A program made the translations under genes and the position numbers. Below the pieces are notes generated by a model. That model did not search any database, was not told the origin of the DNA, and worked only from the letters and a program-made list of their open reading frames with translations. Source: Mesorhizobium sp. J428 (GTDB lineage Bacteria; Pseudomonadota; Alphaproteobacteria; Rhizobiales; Rhizobiaceae). From it: a stretch of DNA of 64,000 bases. Below are positions 30,835 through 39,637 of the stretch, in pieces. Each line of letters begins with the position of its first letter. Within the stretch, counting starts at the first letter, position 1. The stretch spans positions 3,820,001 to 3,884,000 of the forward strand of contig NZ_JAJOMX010000001.1 in NCBI RefSeq assembly GCF_024699925.1, given 5' to 3'.

Positions 30835-33800
30835 ATGCGCTTCTCCCGGCTCCGCCTCCTCGGCTTCAAGTCCTTCGTCGAGCCCTCCGAATTTGTCATC
30901 GAAGGCGGGCTCACAGGCATCGTCGGCCCGAACGGCTGCGGCAAGTCGAACCTGGTCGAGGCGCTGCGCTGGGTGATGGGCGAGAGCTCCTACAAGAACA
31001 TGCGCGCGTCCGGCATGGACGATGTCATCTTCTCGGGCTCCGCGACGCGCCCCTCGCGCAACACGGCCGAAGTCACGCTCTTCCTCGACAACACCGACCG
31101 CAGCGCGCCCGCCGCCTACAATGACGGCGACGAATTGCAGATCTCGCGCCGCATCGAGCGCGAGGCGGGGTCCAATTACCGGATCAACGGCAAGGAGGCG
31201 CGCGCCAAGGACGTGCAGCTTCTCTTCGCCGACCAGTCGACCGGCGCGCGCTCGCCCTCGATGGTCGGGCAGGGGCGCATCGGCGAGCTGATACAGGCCA
31301 AGCCGCAGGCACGCCGGGCGCTTCTGGAAGAGGCGGCCGGTATCTCCGGCCTGCATACCCGCCGGCACGAGGCGGAACTGAGGCTGCGCGCGGCCGAGCA
31401 GAACCTCGAACGGCTGGAGGACGTGGTCGGCGAGCTGGAGAGCCAGATCGAGAGCCTGAAACGCCAGTCGCGGCAGGCCTCGCGCTTCAAGGCGCTCTCC
31501 GCCGACATCCGCCAGGCCGAGGCGACGCTGCTGCACCTGCGCTGGACGCTCGCCAAGGCGCAGGAGGCCGAGGCGCAGAGCGCGCTGTCGGCCGCGACCA
31601 ACGTGGTGGCCGAGCGCGCCAAGGAGCAGATGGACGCCGCCAAGGACCAGGCGGTCGGCGCGCATCACCTGCCCGGCCTGCGCGAGGAGGAAGCGAAGGC
31701 GGCGGCTGCGCTGCAGCGGCTGACGATCGCGAGGACCCAGGTCGAGGAGGAAGCGCAGCGCATTCGCTCCCGCCATTCCGAGCTCGAAAAGCGCATCGCC
31801 CAGCTCGACGCGGACATCGCCCGCGAGGAGCAGATGGTGCGCGACAATGGCGATATCCTGAAGCGGCTGGCCGACGAGGAGGCCGCGCTCAGGGCCGAGG
31901 AAGAGGGCGCAGTCGACCGTGAGCGGGAGAAGCGCGCCGCCTTCGAGGAAGCGTCGACGCAGCTGACGCTCTCGGAAGCCGCGTTGAGCAAGCTCACCTC
32001 GGAACGGGCGGAAGCCTCGGCGCAGCGCACCCAGGCCGAGCGTTCGCTGCGCGACGCGGCCGAGCGGCGCGACCGGCTCGACCGGCAGCTCGCCGACACC
32101 GACCGCGAGGCGGCCGAGATCGCCGCGAAGCTGGCCGGCCTGCCGGACCCTGCCGAGAAGCAGAAGCTGGTCGAGCAGGCGACGGAGGCGGTGTCGACTG
32201 CCGAAGCCGCGACGATCGCGGCCGAGAAGGCGGTGGAGGCGGCGCGTGGCCGCGAGGCGGCGGCGCGGCCGGCCTTGCAGGCGGCGCGGGCGGAACTCGC
32301 GCGGATCGAGACCGAGGCGCGGACACTCGCCAAGATGCTGAACGCGCAGTCGGGCGGGCTTTTCCCGGCGGTGGTGGAGCAGATCAAGGTCGACAAGGGC
32401 TTCGAGACGGCGCTCGGCGCAGCACTCGGCGACGACCTTGACGCCGCACTGGATCGTGCCGCGCCCGTGCACTGGGCGGCCGACATCGCGGGCGCCGGAG
32501 CCGACCCGGCTCTGCCCGCAGGTGCGCGGCCGCTGGCCGACGTGGTGCGGGCGCCGTCGCAGCTCGCCCGCCGGCTGGCGCAGGTCGGCATCGTTGAGGC
32601 GGCGGACGGGCCGCGGTTGCAGAAGCAGCTTGCGACAGGCCAGCGCCTGGTCAGCCGCGAGGGCGCGCTGTGGCGCTGGGACGGGCTGACCGCGAGCGCC
32701 GACGCGCCGACGGCGGCGGCGCTCAGGCTGGCGCAGAAGAACCGGCTCGCCGAGCTGGAGGCCGAGGCCACGACAGCGACGGTCGCGGCGCGTTCCGCCG
32801 AAGCCGCGCAGGCCGAGGCGGAGGCCGCGACCAAGGCGGCGGTGGAGACTGAGCGCAAGGCGCGCGACGACTGGCGCGCGGCGCAGCGGGCAGTGACGGA
32901 GGCGCGCGATGCGCTGGCGAAGGCGGAGGCCGCGGCCGGCCAGCTCGCCGGGCGGCGCTCGGCGCTGGAAGCCTCGCGCGCACGGATCGTGGAAAGCCGC
33001 GACGAGGCGGCGGGCGCCTTTGCGGAAGCCGAGCGGGCGCTGGCAGCGGCGCCCGACCTGGGTGATCTCCAGTCACGGCTCGACCGCATGTCGGCCGACG
33101 TGGCGCTGGATCGGGCGAAGCTTGCGGACGCGCGCGCCGCCCATGACGGGCTGAAGCGCGAAAGCGAGGCGCGGCGCGGGCGGCTTGAGACGATCGCGGC
33201 CGAGAGCCGCAACTGGGTGTCGCGCGCCGAGAACGCCGACCGGCAGATCGAGGCCCTCGCCGCGCGCAAGGCCGAGACGGCGAGCGAGTTTGCCGCTCTT
33301 GCCGATGCGCCCGACGAGCTGGACGAGCGCCGCCGCGCGCTGCTGAGCGAGATCAGCAAGGCGGAGCAGTTGCGCAAGCAGGCGGCCGACCGGCTGCAGG
33401 AGGCCGAGAACCGGCAGGCCGCGCTCGACAAGGCCGCGACCGGCGCGATCCAGTCTTTGTCGGAGGCGCGCGAGGGGCGCGCCCGCGCCGAGGAGAGGCT
33501 CGCCGCCGCCGACGAGCGCCGCCGCGAGACGGAAGCCCGCATCCAGGAGGCGATCGGCGTCGCGCCGCATCTGGTGCTGAAACAGGCCGGACTGGAGGCC
33601 GATGCCGAGCTGCCCGAGATGGGCGAGGTGGAGCGGCGGCTGGAACGGCTGAAGATCGAGCGCGAGCGGCTGGGCGCGGTCAACCTCCGCGCCGAAGAAG
33701 AACAGAAGGAACTCTCAGAGCGGCTGGAACTGATCGTCTCGGAGCGCGAGGACATCGTCGAGGCGATCAAGAAGCTGCGCCAGGGCATCCAGAGCCTCAA

Positions 33801-34296
33801 CCGCGAGGGCCGCGAGCGGCTGCTCGCCGCCTTCGAGGTGGTCAATGCGCAGTTTCAGCGCCTGTTCACGCACCTGTTCGGCGGCGGCACGGCGGAACTG
33901 CAGCTGATCGAATCGGAAGACCCGCTGGAGGCGGGGCTGGAGATCCTGGCGCGGCCGCCGGGCAAGAAGCCGCAAACGATGACGCTGCTCTCCGGCGGCG
34001 AACAGGCGCTGACGGCGATGGCACTGATCTTCGCCGTGTTCCTCACCAATCCCGCGCCGATCTGCGTGCTGGACGAGGTCGACGCGCCGCTCGACGACCA
34101 CAATGTCGAGCGCTTCTGCAACCTGATGGACGAGATGGCGGCCTCGACCGACACGCGCTTCGTGGTGATCACCCACAACCCGATCACCATGGCGCGGATG
34201 AACCGGCTGTTCGGCGTGACCATGGCCGAGCAGGGCGTGAGCCAGCTCGTCTCCGTGGATCTCCAGACCGCGGAGCGTATCCGCGAGGCGAGCTGA
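30835..34296 (+). CDS. smc: Chromosome segregation ATPase SMC
   Basis: 1153 residues, the usual length. Walker A is GPNGCGKS (31-38). Two long coiled coils (about 165-495 and 640-990, rich in A/E/R/Q/K) flank the hinge (about 500-625, LNAQSGGLFPAVVEQI onward). The C-terminal head has the ABC signature LLSGGEQALTAMALIF and Walker B ICVLDEVDAPLDD. With ScpA/ScpB it compacts and segregates the chromosome. The frame is unbroken over 3.4 kb. The ScpAB genes are not in the window. Confidence 0.97.
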   Translation: MRFSRLRLLGFKSFVEPSEFVIEGGLTGIVGPNGCGKSNLVEALRWVMGESSYKNMRASGMDDVIFSGSATRPSRNTAEVTLFLDNTDRSAPAAYNDGDELQISRRIEREAGSNYRINGKEARAKDVQLLFADQSTGARSPSMVGQGRIGELIQAKPQARRALLEEAAGISGLHTRRHEAELRLRAAEQNLERLEDVVGELESQIESLKRQSRQASRFKALSADIRQAEATLLHLRWTLAKAQEAEAQSALSAATNVVAERAKEQMDAAKDQAVGAHHLPGLREEEAKAAAALQRLTIARTQVEEEAQRIRSRHSELEKRIAQLDADIAREEQMVRDNGDILKRLADEEAALRAEEEGAVDREREKRAAFEEASTQLTLSEAALSKLTSERAEASAQRTQAERSLRDAAERRDRLDRQLADTDREAAEIAAKLAGLPDPAEKQKLVEQATEAVSTAEAATIAAEKAVEAARGREAAARPALQAARAELARIETEARTLAKMLNAQSGGLFPAVVEQIKVDKGFETALGAALGDDLDAALDRAAPVHWAADIAGAGADPALPAGARPLADVVRAPSQLARRLAQVGIVEAADGPRLQKQLATGQRLVSREGALWRWDGLTASADAPTAAALRLAQKNRLAELEAEATTATVAARSAEAAQAEAEAATKAAVETERKARDDWRAAQRAVTEARDALAKAEAAAGQLAGRRSALEASRARIVESRDEAAGAFAEAERALAAAPDLGDLQSRLDRMSADVALDRAKLADARAAHDGLKRESEARRGRLETIAAESRNWVSRAENADRQIEALAARKAETASEFAALADAPDELDERRRALLSEISKAEQLRKQAADRLQEAENRQAALDKAATGAIQSLSEAREGRARAEERLAAADERRRETEARIQEAIGVAPHLVLKQAGLEADAELPEMGEVERRLERLKIERERLGAVNLRAEEEQKELSERLELIVSEREDIVEAIKKLRQGIQSLNREGRERLLAAFEVVNAQFQRLFTHLFGGGTAELQLIESEDPLEAGLEILARPPGKKPQTMTLLSGGEQALTAMALIFAVFLTNPAPICVLDEVDAPLDDHNVERFCNLMDEMAASTDTRFVVITHNPITMARMNRLFGVTMAEQGVSQLVSVDLQTAERIREAS

Positions 34297-34387
34297 CGCG
34301 GCGTAGCCTCACGGACATTTCACCGTCGCGGGGTTGCGCCCGGCCGTTCAGGCTCCATAACGGCTGCGCAGTCCAAAGGAGACGATC

Positions 34388-34645
34388 ATGAAGCACCTCA
34401 TCCTCGCCGCCCCTTTCGTCCTTTTCGCCGCGGCACCGGCCTTCGCCGACGATCGCCCGCCGGCGCCGGATGAGCGCGTGCGCATCGAGGCGGCGCTGAG
34501 GGCCGAGGGTTACACGTCCTGGGGCTCGATCGAGCTCGACGATAATCGGGTCTGGGAAGTGGACGACGCCATCGACGCCGAGGGCAAGGAGTGGGACCTC
34601 GAACTCGACACGCAATCGCTGGTGATCTCGAAGAAGGACGATTGA
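34388..34645 (+). CDS. Small periplasmic PepSY-like protein
   Basis: 85 residues: signal peptide (MKHLILAAPFVLFAAAPAFA) then a single PepSY-type unit (RIEAALRAEGYTSWGSIELD, WEVDDAIDAEGKEWDLELD). Such proteins are exported and strongly acidic; a modulating or metal-related role is often guessed but unproven. AAAGGAGA sits 7 bases before the ATG. Confidence 0.8.
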   Translation: MKHLILAAPFVLFAAAPAFADDRPPAPDERVRIEAALRAEGYTSWGSIELDDNRVWEVDDAIDAEGKEWDLELDTQSLVISKKDD

Positions 34646-34751
34646 GTTCTGAGGTCGCGCGAGATCGTCGACCGCAGCTCATTTTGCGCGGAAGAAGGCA
34701 GGATCGATCTGGGGCATTCACCTCTCCACAGGAGGAGAAGGATAGCGCTTC

Positions 34752-35201
34752 TCAGGACGTATCGCGCAGCTCGATTGGCGAGACGACGGCGTCAGCCAAG
34801 CGCGGAAGGCCGGCGCAGCGCGCGTCACCCTCATTGCCAGCCTCGTCGGAGGCCTGACCCCGATGCAGGAACGACAGACGCGCCAAGTGCGCGGCTATGG
34901 CCTGCATGTAGTGGCCAAATGCCCTCAGCGAATCGGCGATGTCCTCCGCATCGAAGGGATTGCTGCCGAAGCCGGCCGGCATCGGGACGGGCGTCCAGGG
35001 CCTGCGTGCGGAACTGCGCAGCGTGCCTTCGACGTAATCCCGGAGCAGCGCATTCGCCTGCCAGGCGGCCCACAGCACGCACCAGCGGACCCAGAACGAC
35101 CGGCCGGCGGCCTGTTCGGCCATGTCGGCGATCGAGAACAGGCGCATGACGATCCGCGCCTTTAACGCCTGTTCCCTCCCTGCCTTCGCCCTCCAGCCCA
35201 T
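34752..35201 (-). CDS. Hypothetical helical protein
   Basis: 149 residues from ATG 35201, which has GGGAG upstream (the frame is open to 35270). I do not recognise a family. The middle (MRLFSIADMAEQAAGRSFWV, WCVLWAAWQANALLRDYVEG, LRAFGHYMQAIAAHLARLSF) looks like real amphipathic protein with Trp-rich helices. The last 30 residues look random. It could be a genuine small rhizobial orphan. Confidence 0.5.
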   Translation of the reverse strand: MGWRAKAGREQALKARIVMRLFSIADMAEQAAGRSFWVRWCVLWAAWQANALLRDYVEGTLRSSARRPWTPVPMPAGFGSNPFDAEDIADSLRAFGHYMQAIAAHLARLSFLHRGQASDEAGNEGDARCAGLPRLADAVVSPIELRDTS

Positions 35202-35677
35202 CGCCGGCTCCCGTTTGACCGGACATAGTTTCGGGCATGTTCGGAAAGGGTGGATGAAAAGAATCGGCAAGCCAACGGGAGCAAGGGGTTAGCGGAGAGT
35301 AGGCAGAAATCGATCCATCGGATGATGTGTCAAGAACTGATCGCTCGGGCTCTTCTCAAAGCAGCGCACACCGTCCGCGGTCATCATCCCGGCGACCGGA
35401 GGTCAGCCGGGATCGATTGATCTTCGCGGGTTGGCGCCGACCCTTTTTTTGCGATCGTAGGGTGTTTCGGCGTGTAACCGGAGAGAGGAATGGATCCCGG
35501 GTCGCCTGCGGCGCCCGGGATGACGATCACGTAGGGCGGGCGTCGCGCGGGACGGCGCGACAAGCGGCTCGCCCGGCAAGAATCATGCGGAACATGGTAG
35601 GGGGCGCCATACGCGATGGCGAACCACAAGCGCACGTCAGCCCCTTTTCACCCCATCGGCCGTGCCGGTCCGGTCTC
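35202..35677. other. Gene-free stretch holding a pair of palindromic repeats
   Basis: No convincing protein is encoded in these 476 bp. The stretch contains an inverted pair of hairpin-forming repeats (see the entry at 35380-35528) and a T7 run near 35444. The remainder shows nothing I can name. Confidence 0.6.
35380..35528. repeat. Inverted pair of CCCGGGAT-type palindromic repeats
   Basis: The left arm (35380-35414) and the right arm (35493-35528) are inverted copies of a roughly 35-bp unit with several mismatches. Each unit is itself a hairpin: ATCCCGGC/GCCGGGAT on the left and ATCCCGGG/CCCGGGAT on the right. Similar GTCATCCCGGG units are scattered between genes in many alphaproteobacteria. 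They may act as REP-like transcript stabilisers or be relics of small mobile elements. Confidence 0.65.
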
Positions 35678-36022
35678 TCACTCTCCCCACACCGCCAGTT
35701 CGTTGCCGGCGGGGTCGGCGAAGTGGAAGCGGCGGCCGCCGGGGAAGGAGAAGATCGGCAGCACGATGCGGGCGCCGGCGGCGGTGACGGCTTCGAAGGT
35801 CTCCTCGAGATTTTCCGAATAGAGGACGGGCAGGGGCTTTGCCGGGGCCTCGGCCTTGTCGCCCTGGAAGCCGCCTTCCAGTCCTTCGTCGAAGGCCGCG
35901 TAGGTTGGGCCGTAATCGGTGAACGACCAACCGAAGACGGAGGCATAGAAGGCCTTGACGCTGTCCATAGAGCCTCCGGCGGCGGACAGTTCGAGATAAT
36001 CGAGCTTTCCGGTCTTGCGCAT
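35678..36022 (-). CDS. VOC family (glyoxalase/bleomycin resistance-like) protein
   Basis: 114 residues, one VOC module pair: LDYLELSAAGGSMDSVKAFY, VFGWSFTDYGPTYAAF, VTAAGARIVLPIFSFPGG and RFHFADPAGNELAVW. The C-terminal Glu/His metal positions are partly present. The function is not predictable beyond the fold. GAGGAG stands 7 bases before the ATG. Confidence 0.9.
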   Translation of the reverse strand: MRKTGKLDYLELSAAGGSMDSVKAFYASVFGWSFTDYGPTYAAFDEGLEGGFQGDKAEAPAKPLPVLYSENLEETFEAVTAAGARIVLPIFSFPGGRRFHFADPAGNELAVWGE

Positions 36023-36145
36023 GGTGTACTCCTCACAATGTTCTTGTTATGTTCTAATAACCGCTCCCGGCGGCCGCAAGCGGAATCTTCGTCCGGCAAG
36101 CCAGGCCTCGGGGAACCAGGTCCGGCGGATGCCGTTGTCGGGGCG

Positions 36146-37123
36146 ATGATCCGTCTCCCCCAATCCCCAACAGTCCGGTTTCGTTGCATGTCGGCGGCGC
36201 TGTTCGCGCTGGCGGTGATCGTGGCTGTCCCTGCCGCGAAGGGGGCGGAGGACGTGCCGATGCCGCAGCCGCGACCCGAGCGGCCCGGCGATCCGGACGG
36301 CGCGTCGCCTCGTGACGGCGAAGCCGAGAAGGGCGTGGCGGGTGAGAAGGGCGCGGGGGACGAAACCGGCTTGCCGGATGCCGGCGAGGCGCCGAAGCCC
36401 GAGCCGCGGCCTGAGCAGGCAGGGGAGGTGAAGGAAGAGGATCAGCCCCCGGCAGATGCCGGCAAGGCTGAGCCGTCGCCGAAGCCTGAAGCACGCTCCG
36501 ACCGGGCGGGGAAAGACGAGGTCCCGACCGATGCAGGTGAGGCCAAGCCGTCGCTGATGCCGCCGCCGCGTCCGGCCGAGATGCCGGCGGAGGAGACGGC
36601 CTGCCGGGCGCGGCTGAAAGAGCTTGGCGTCGCCTTCGAGGAAAGGCCGCAGCTCGCGGATGCGGCGGGATGTTCGGTGCCGTGGCCCATTGCCGTCTCC
36701 GCGCTGTCGAAGGAGGTGGCGCTGGCGCCCCAGGCGGTGATGAACTGCGCGACTGCCCAGCGCGCGGCGGAGTTTTCGCGCGACCAGATCGAGCCGAAGG
36801 CGTCTGCGATCCTCGGCTCGGATTTGACGTCGATCCGGCAGGATTCGGCCTATGTCTGCCGGCCGCGCAACGGCACGACCAAGCTGTCCGAACACGCCTT
36901 CGGCAATGCGCTCGACATCGGCGCCTTCACGCTGAAGGACGGAAGGACGGTCGAGGTCGGCAAGGTGTCGAAACGGCAGGAGGGCGAGTTCATGCTCGCC
37001 GTGCGGCTGGCGGCCTGCGGGCCGTTCACGACGGTGCTCGGCCCCGGCTCCGACGCCGACCACGCACTGCACTTCCACTTCGATCTCGCCACGCGGCGCA
37101 AGGGGTCCGCCTTCTGCCAGTGA
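36146..37123 (+). CDS. Extensin-like C-terminal domain protein with acidic/proline-rich repeat linker
   Basis: 325 residues from ATG 36146. A signal segment (MSAALFALAVIVAVPAAKGA) is followed by a Pro/Glu/Asp-rich linker (about 36-150). The linker holds three degenerate 25-26-residue repeats starting at P77, P102 and P127, each with a DAGEA/DAGKA core. The extensin-like domain (PF06904 type) covers 150-325: TACRARLKELGVAFE, CSVPWPIAVSALSK, LSEHAFGNALDIGAF and HFHFDLATRR. The paired histidines suggest a metal peptidase fold like D-Ala-D-Ala carboxypeptidases. The frame is open far upstream but without protein character. Confidence 0.85.
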   Translation: MIRLPQSPTVRFRCMSAALFALAVIVAVPAAKGAEDVPMPQPRPERPGDPDGASPRDGEAEKGVAGEKGAGDETGLPDAGEAPKPEPRPEQAGEVKEEDQPPADAGKAEPSPKPEARSDRAGKDEVPTDAGEAKPSLMPPPRPAEMPAEETACRARLKELGVAFEERPQLADAAGCSVPWPIAVSALSKEVALAPQAVMNCATAQRAAEFSRDQIEPKASAILGSDLTSIRQDSAYVCRPRNGTTKLSEHAFGNALDIGAFTLKDGRTVEVGKVSKRQEGEFMLAVRLAACGPFTTVLGPGSDADHALHFHFDLATRRKGSAFCQ

Positions 37124-37222
37124 CGCCGCAATTCGGCCGCAGGGGTGAAGGCGGCCGCTGAACTTTCCTTTACGTTTCGGTCCTATCCTTGCCGGTCGAG
37201 GGGCAGGACAGGGAAACCCGAC

Positions 37223-38215
37223 ATGGGCTTTATCGCGCGCGGCTTCGCGGCGGCGACATCGCTTGGCGCGGCGGCAGGCATCCTCGCCGCCTGCTCGTCC
37301 TCCGACGTCCTGCGCCCGGACATCGACATCACGCCGACCGCGGCCGTGGTGGCGCCGGTGTCGATCGCGCCTCCGGCGAGCGTCACCTACGCGGCGCCGC
37401 CCGCGCCGGTCGAGCAGAGCGTGCCGCCGATGACGGAGCCGGCCGTGGCGGAACCGGTCTACCAGGCCGCGCCGGCCGTCGCGGCACAGGTGCCCGCCGG
37501 CTCCATGTCGGTGATGGCGCCGCCGCCGATCGACGAGGAGGCGGAGGATGCCCCGGTCGTGCAGGCGGCGATCACGCCGGCTCCCGGCCTGCAGCGGCTG
37601 GTGCCGTCGAACCCCTATATGAACCAGCCGCCGGAATACCGCGACCGCAGCTCGGTGCCGCGCACGATGCCGCAGAGCGAGGTCGACTGCCGGCGCGAGC
37701 TGAAGCGCCTCGGCGCGACGTACCAGGACCTGCCGCCGATCGGCAACGGCCAGTATTGCGGCATCGACTACCCGGTGAAGCTGTCGAAACTATCGGGCGA
37801 CATCGCGATGAAGCCGGCGGCGACGCTGTCCTGCCGCATGGCGCTGCAGGTGGCGAAATGGACCAAATACGAGCTGGGTCCGTCGACGCGCCGGCGCTAT
37901 TTCACCGGCGTCAAGGCGATCCATCAGGGGTCGAGCTATTCGTGCCGCAAGATCAACGGCTCGCGCAACATGTCGGAACACGCCAAGGGCAACGCGCTGG
38001 ACATCATGCGCATCGAGCTCGACAGCGGCAAGGACATCGGGGTGGTGAAGAAGGGCTTCTTCTCCTTCCGCGAGAAGGGGCTGCTGAACAACGTCCGCGC
38101 CGACGCCTGCGACTATTTCTCGACGGTGCTTGGGCCGGGCTACAACTACGACCACCGCAACCACTTCCACTTCGACATCGCCCAGCGCCGCAGCGGCCGC
38201 AAGGCGTGCAAGTGA
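37223..38215 (+). CDS. Extensin-like C-terminal domain lipoprotein
   Basis: 330 residues. The leader ends in a lipobox (GILAAC), then an Ala/Pro-rich spacer (to about residue 150). The extensin-like domain follows: DCRRELKRLGATYQDLPPI, CGIDYPVKLSKLSG, MSEHAKGNALDIMRI and NHFHFDIAQRR. It is a paralogue of the gene 100 bp upstream, with a different spacer and anchor. AGGGAA precedes the ATG at 37223. A cell wall role (peptidoglycan binding or cleavage) is inferred from fold and location. Confidence 0.87.
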   Translation: MGFIARGFAAATSLGAAAGILAACSSSDVLRPDIDITPTAAVVAPVSIAPPASVTYAAPPAPVEQSVPPMTEPAVAEPVYQAAPAVAAQVPAGSMSVMAPPPIDEEAEDAPVVQAAITPAPGLQRLVPSNPYMNQPPEYRDRSSVPRTMPQSEVDCRRELKRLGATYQDLPPIGNGQYCGIDYPVKLSKLSGDIAMKPAATLSCRMALQVAKWTKYELGPSTRRRYFTGVKAIHQGSSYSCRKINGSRNMSEHAKGNALDIMRIELDSGKDIGVVKKGFFSFREKGLLNNVRADACDYFSTVLGPGYNYDHRNHFHFDIAQRRSGRKACK

Positions 38216-38255
38216 GCGCTTCGCTCATATAAGTTCTCTGCAAAGAGGAGCGGCC

Positions 38256-38957
38256 ATGGCGCGGAGACGGGTGTCGGCGAGGCGGGCGATCATCGGCACG
38301 GCGTTTGTCGCGGCGGTGTGGGGTTTCATCGCCTATCTGGCCGCGCCCTTCTTCTGGTCGGAGATCGAGAGCGGGCGGCCTCCGCAGCCGATGCTGACCA
38401 CCACGCCGCTCGGCATTCCCGGCGATCCGATCAATTTCGGGCTGGTCGGCGCGGAGGCGGAGGTGGTGGCGGCCTTCCACGCGATCGGCTGGCGGCCGGC
38501 CGACGCGATCACGCTGAAATCAGCGCTTGCGATCGGGCTGAGCGTGCTGCTCGACCGGCCCTATCCGGACGCGCCGGTGAGCAACCTCGTCTATGAGGGT
38601 GAGCGGCAGGATCTCTCCTTCGAGAAGGAGGACGGGGCGAGCGCCGGCCGGCGCCATCACGCGCGGCTGTGGAAGGTCAAGGGAGACGGCGCGCAGGAGC
38701 GGTCCTTGTGGCTGGGCACAGTGAGCTACGATCGCGACGCCGGCCTGTCGCACGACACGCTGCAGATCACCCACCACATCGCGCCCGATCTCGACGCCGA
38801 GCGCGACGCGCTGATCGGCCGCTTCGAGGCGGCGGGGCTGCTGGAGAGCACGAGCTGGATCGACGGTATCGGGCCGACGCAGGACGGCCGCAACGGCGGC
38901 GGCGACCGCTATTTTACGGACGGAAAGGCACGGGTGGGGGTGTTGAAGGCGAAGTGA
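38256..38957 (+). CDS. LssY C-terminal domain membrane-anchored protein
   Basis: 233 residues. An N-terminal basic segment and one membrane helix (AIIGTAFVAAVWGFIAYLAA) precede an LssY-C-like domain: PINFGLVGAEAEVVAAFHAI, RRHHARLWKVKGD, WLGTVSYDRDAG and ITHHIAPDLDAERD. In Legionella the LssY C-terminus is linked to type I secretion genes; here the domain is alone. AGAGGAG lies 6 bases before the ATG. Confidence 0.8.
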   Translation: MARRRVSARRAIIGTAFVAAVWGFIAYLAAPFFWSEIESGRPPQPMLTTTPLGIPGDPINFGLVGAEAEVVAAFHAIGWRPADAITLKSALAIGLSVLLDRPYPDAPVSNLVYEGERQDLSFEKEDGASAGRRHHARLWKVKGDGAQERSLWLGTVSYDRDAGLSHDTLQITHHIAPDLDAERDALIGRFEAAGLLESTSWIDGIGPTQDGRNGGGDRYFTDGKARVGVLKAK

Positions 38958-39033
38958 GGATTTGCGGGAGGTCGCGTGGCGGACTGGCCTCGGGTCCCTG
39001 GAGGACGGAACGACCGACCGTGCGCCAGGTCGC

Positions 39034-39552
39034 CTACTCTTTCCTCTGCCGCGCCTCCCATTCGTCCTTGAGATCCGGCATCGGGTCGTCGACGTGGTCG
39101 GGGTGGACGGCTGTGGGATGGGGGGCGTGGGCGAGGACCTTCCAGTGGCCGTCGCGGTCCTTTTCGAGCACGAAGGTCGTCTCCACCGCGGTCTGGTAGG
39201 TCTTTTCCGCCGCCCAGGCGTAGAACCAGCCGCGTTCCCGCACGACCGCCTTGGCGAGGTCGTCATGTAGGGTGAGCTTGCGGATCTCGTAGTCGAACCT
39301 GAGCGCCGTGGCGGCGAGCTCGAAGGGCGGGCGCGGCTGAGCGTAGGCGGGCTTGGGGCCGCAGTCGTCGACCTTCGGCCAGTCGAGCACGGCGCCTGAA
39401 GCGATCAGCGGATAGGGGCTCTCATCGGCTTTCGCCCGTTTGTACCAGTCGTCGATCAGTTGCCTGACCGGCGCGTCGGAGACGAGCGAACTCGCCGGCG
39501 CCGGTTGCGGCGCGGCCACGGCCAATGCTGCGAGAAGCGTGCGTCCGAACAT
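39034..39552 (-). CDS. Secreted NTF2-like hypothetical protein
   Basis: 172 residues with a signal peptide (TLLAALAVAAPQPAPAS). The rest (RQLIDDWYKRAKADE, ETTFVLEKDRDGHWKVLAHA) resembles an NTF2/SnoaL-like cone fold, but no specific family is certain. Its start codon lies 3 bases from a perfect hairpin that holds the likely ribosome site. Confidence 0.75.
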   Translation of the reverse strand: MFGRTLLAALAVAAPQPAPASSLVSDAPVRQLIDDWYKRAKADESPYPLIASGAVLDWPKVDDCGPKPAYAQPRPPFELAATALRFDYEIRKLTLHDDLAKAVVRERGWFYAWAAEKTYQTAVETTFVLEKDRDGHWKVLAHAPHPTAVHPDHVDDPMPDLKDEWEARQRKE

Positions 39553-39555
39553 GAG

Positions 39556-39578
39556 CCACCCCGGATTGCCCGGGGTGG
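39556..39578 (-). promoter_or_regulatory. Hairpin covering the ribosome-binding site of the NTF2-like gene
   Basis: CCACCCCGG (39556-39564) and CCGGGGTGG (39570-39578) form a perfect 9-bp stem with a 5-base loop. On the mRNA, the only Shine-Dalgarno-like sequence (GGGGTGG) is the arm beside the start codon, so the hairpin could hide it. Whether this is regulatory or chance is open. Confidence 0.5.
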
Positions 39579-39637
39579 AGATGGCCGGGAAATCCCGGCG
39601 AAAATGCGGAGATACCCGTGTCGCGGGACGCCATCGC

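Noticed and set aside
31665..33845. A 726-codon Ser/Arg/Ala-rich minus-strand frame inside smc
   Set aside because: It mirrors the coiled-coil codons of smc; low complexity and no ribosome site.
35327..36145. A 273-codon N-terminal extension of the first extensin-like gene
   Set aside because: It runs over palindromic repeats and the VOC gene on the other strand; the signal peptide begins after 36146.
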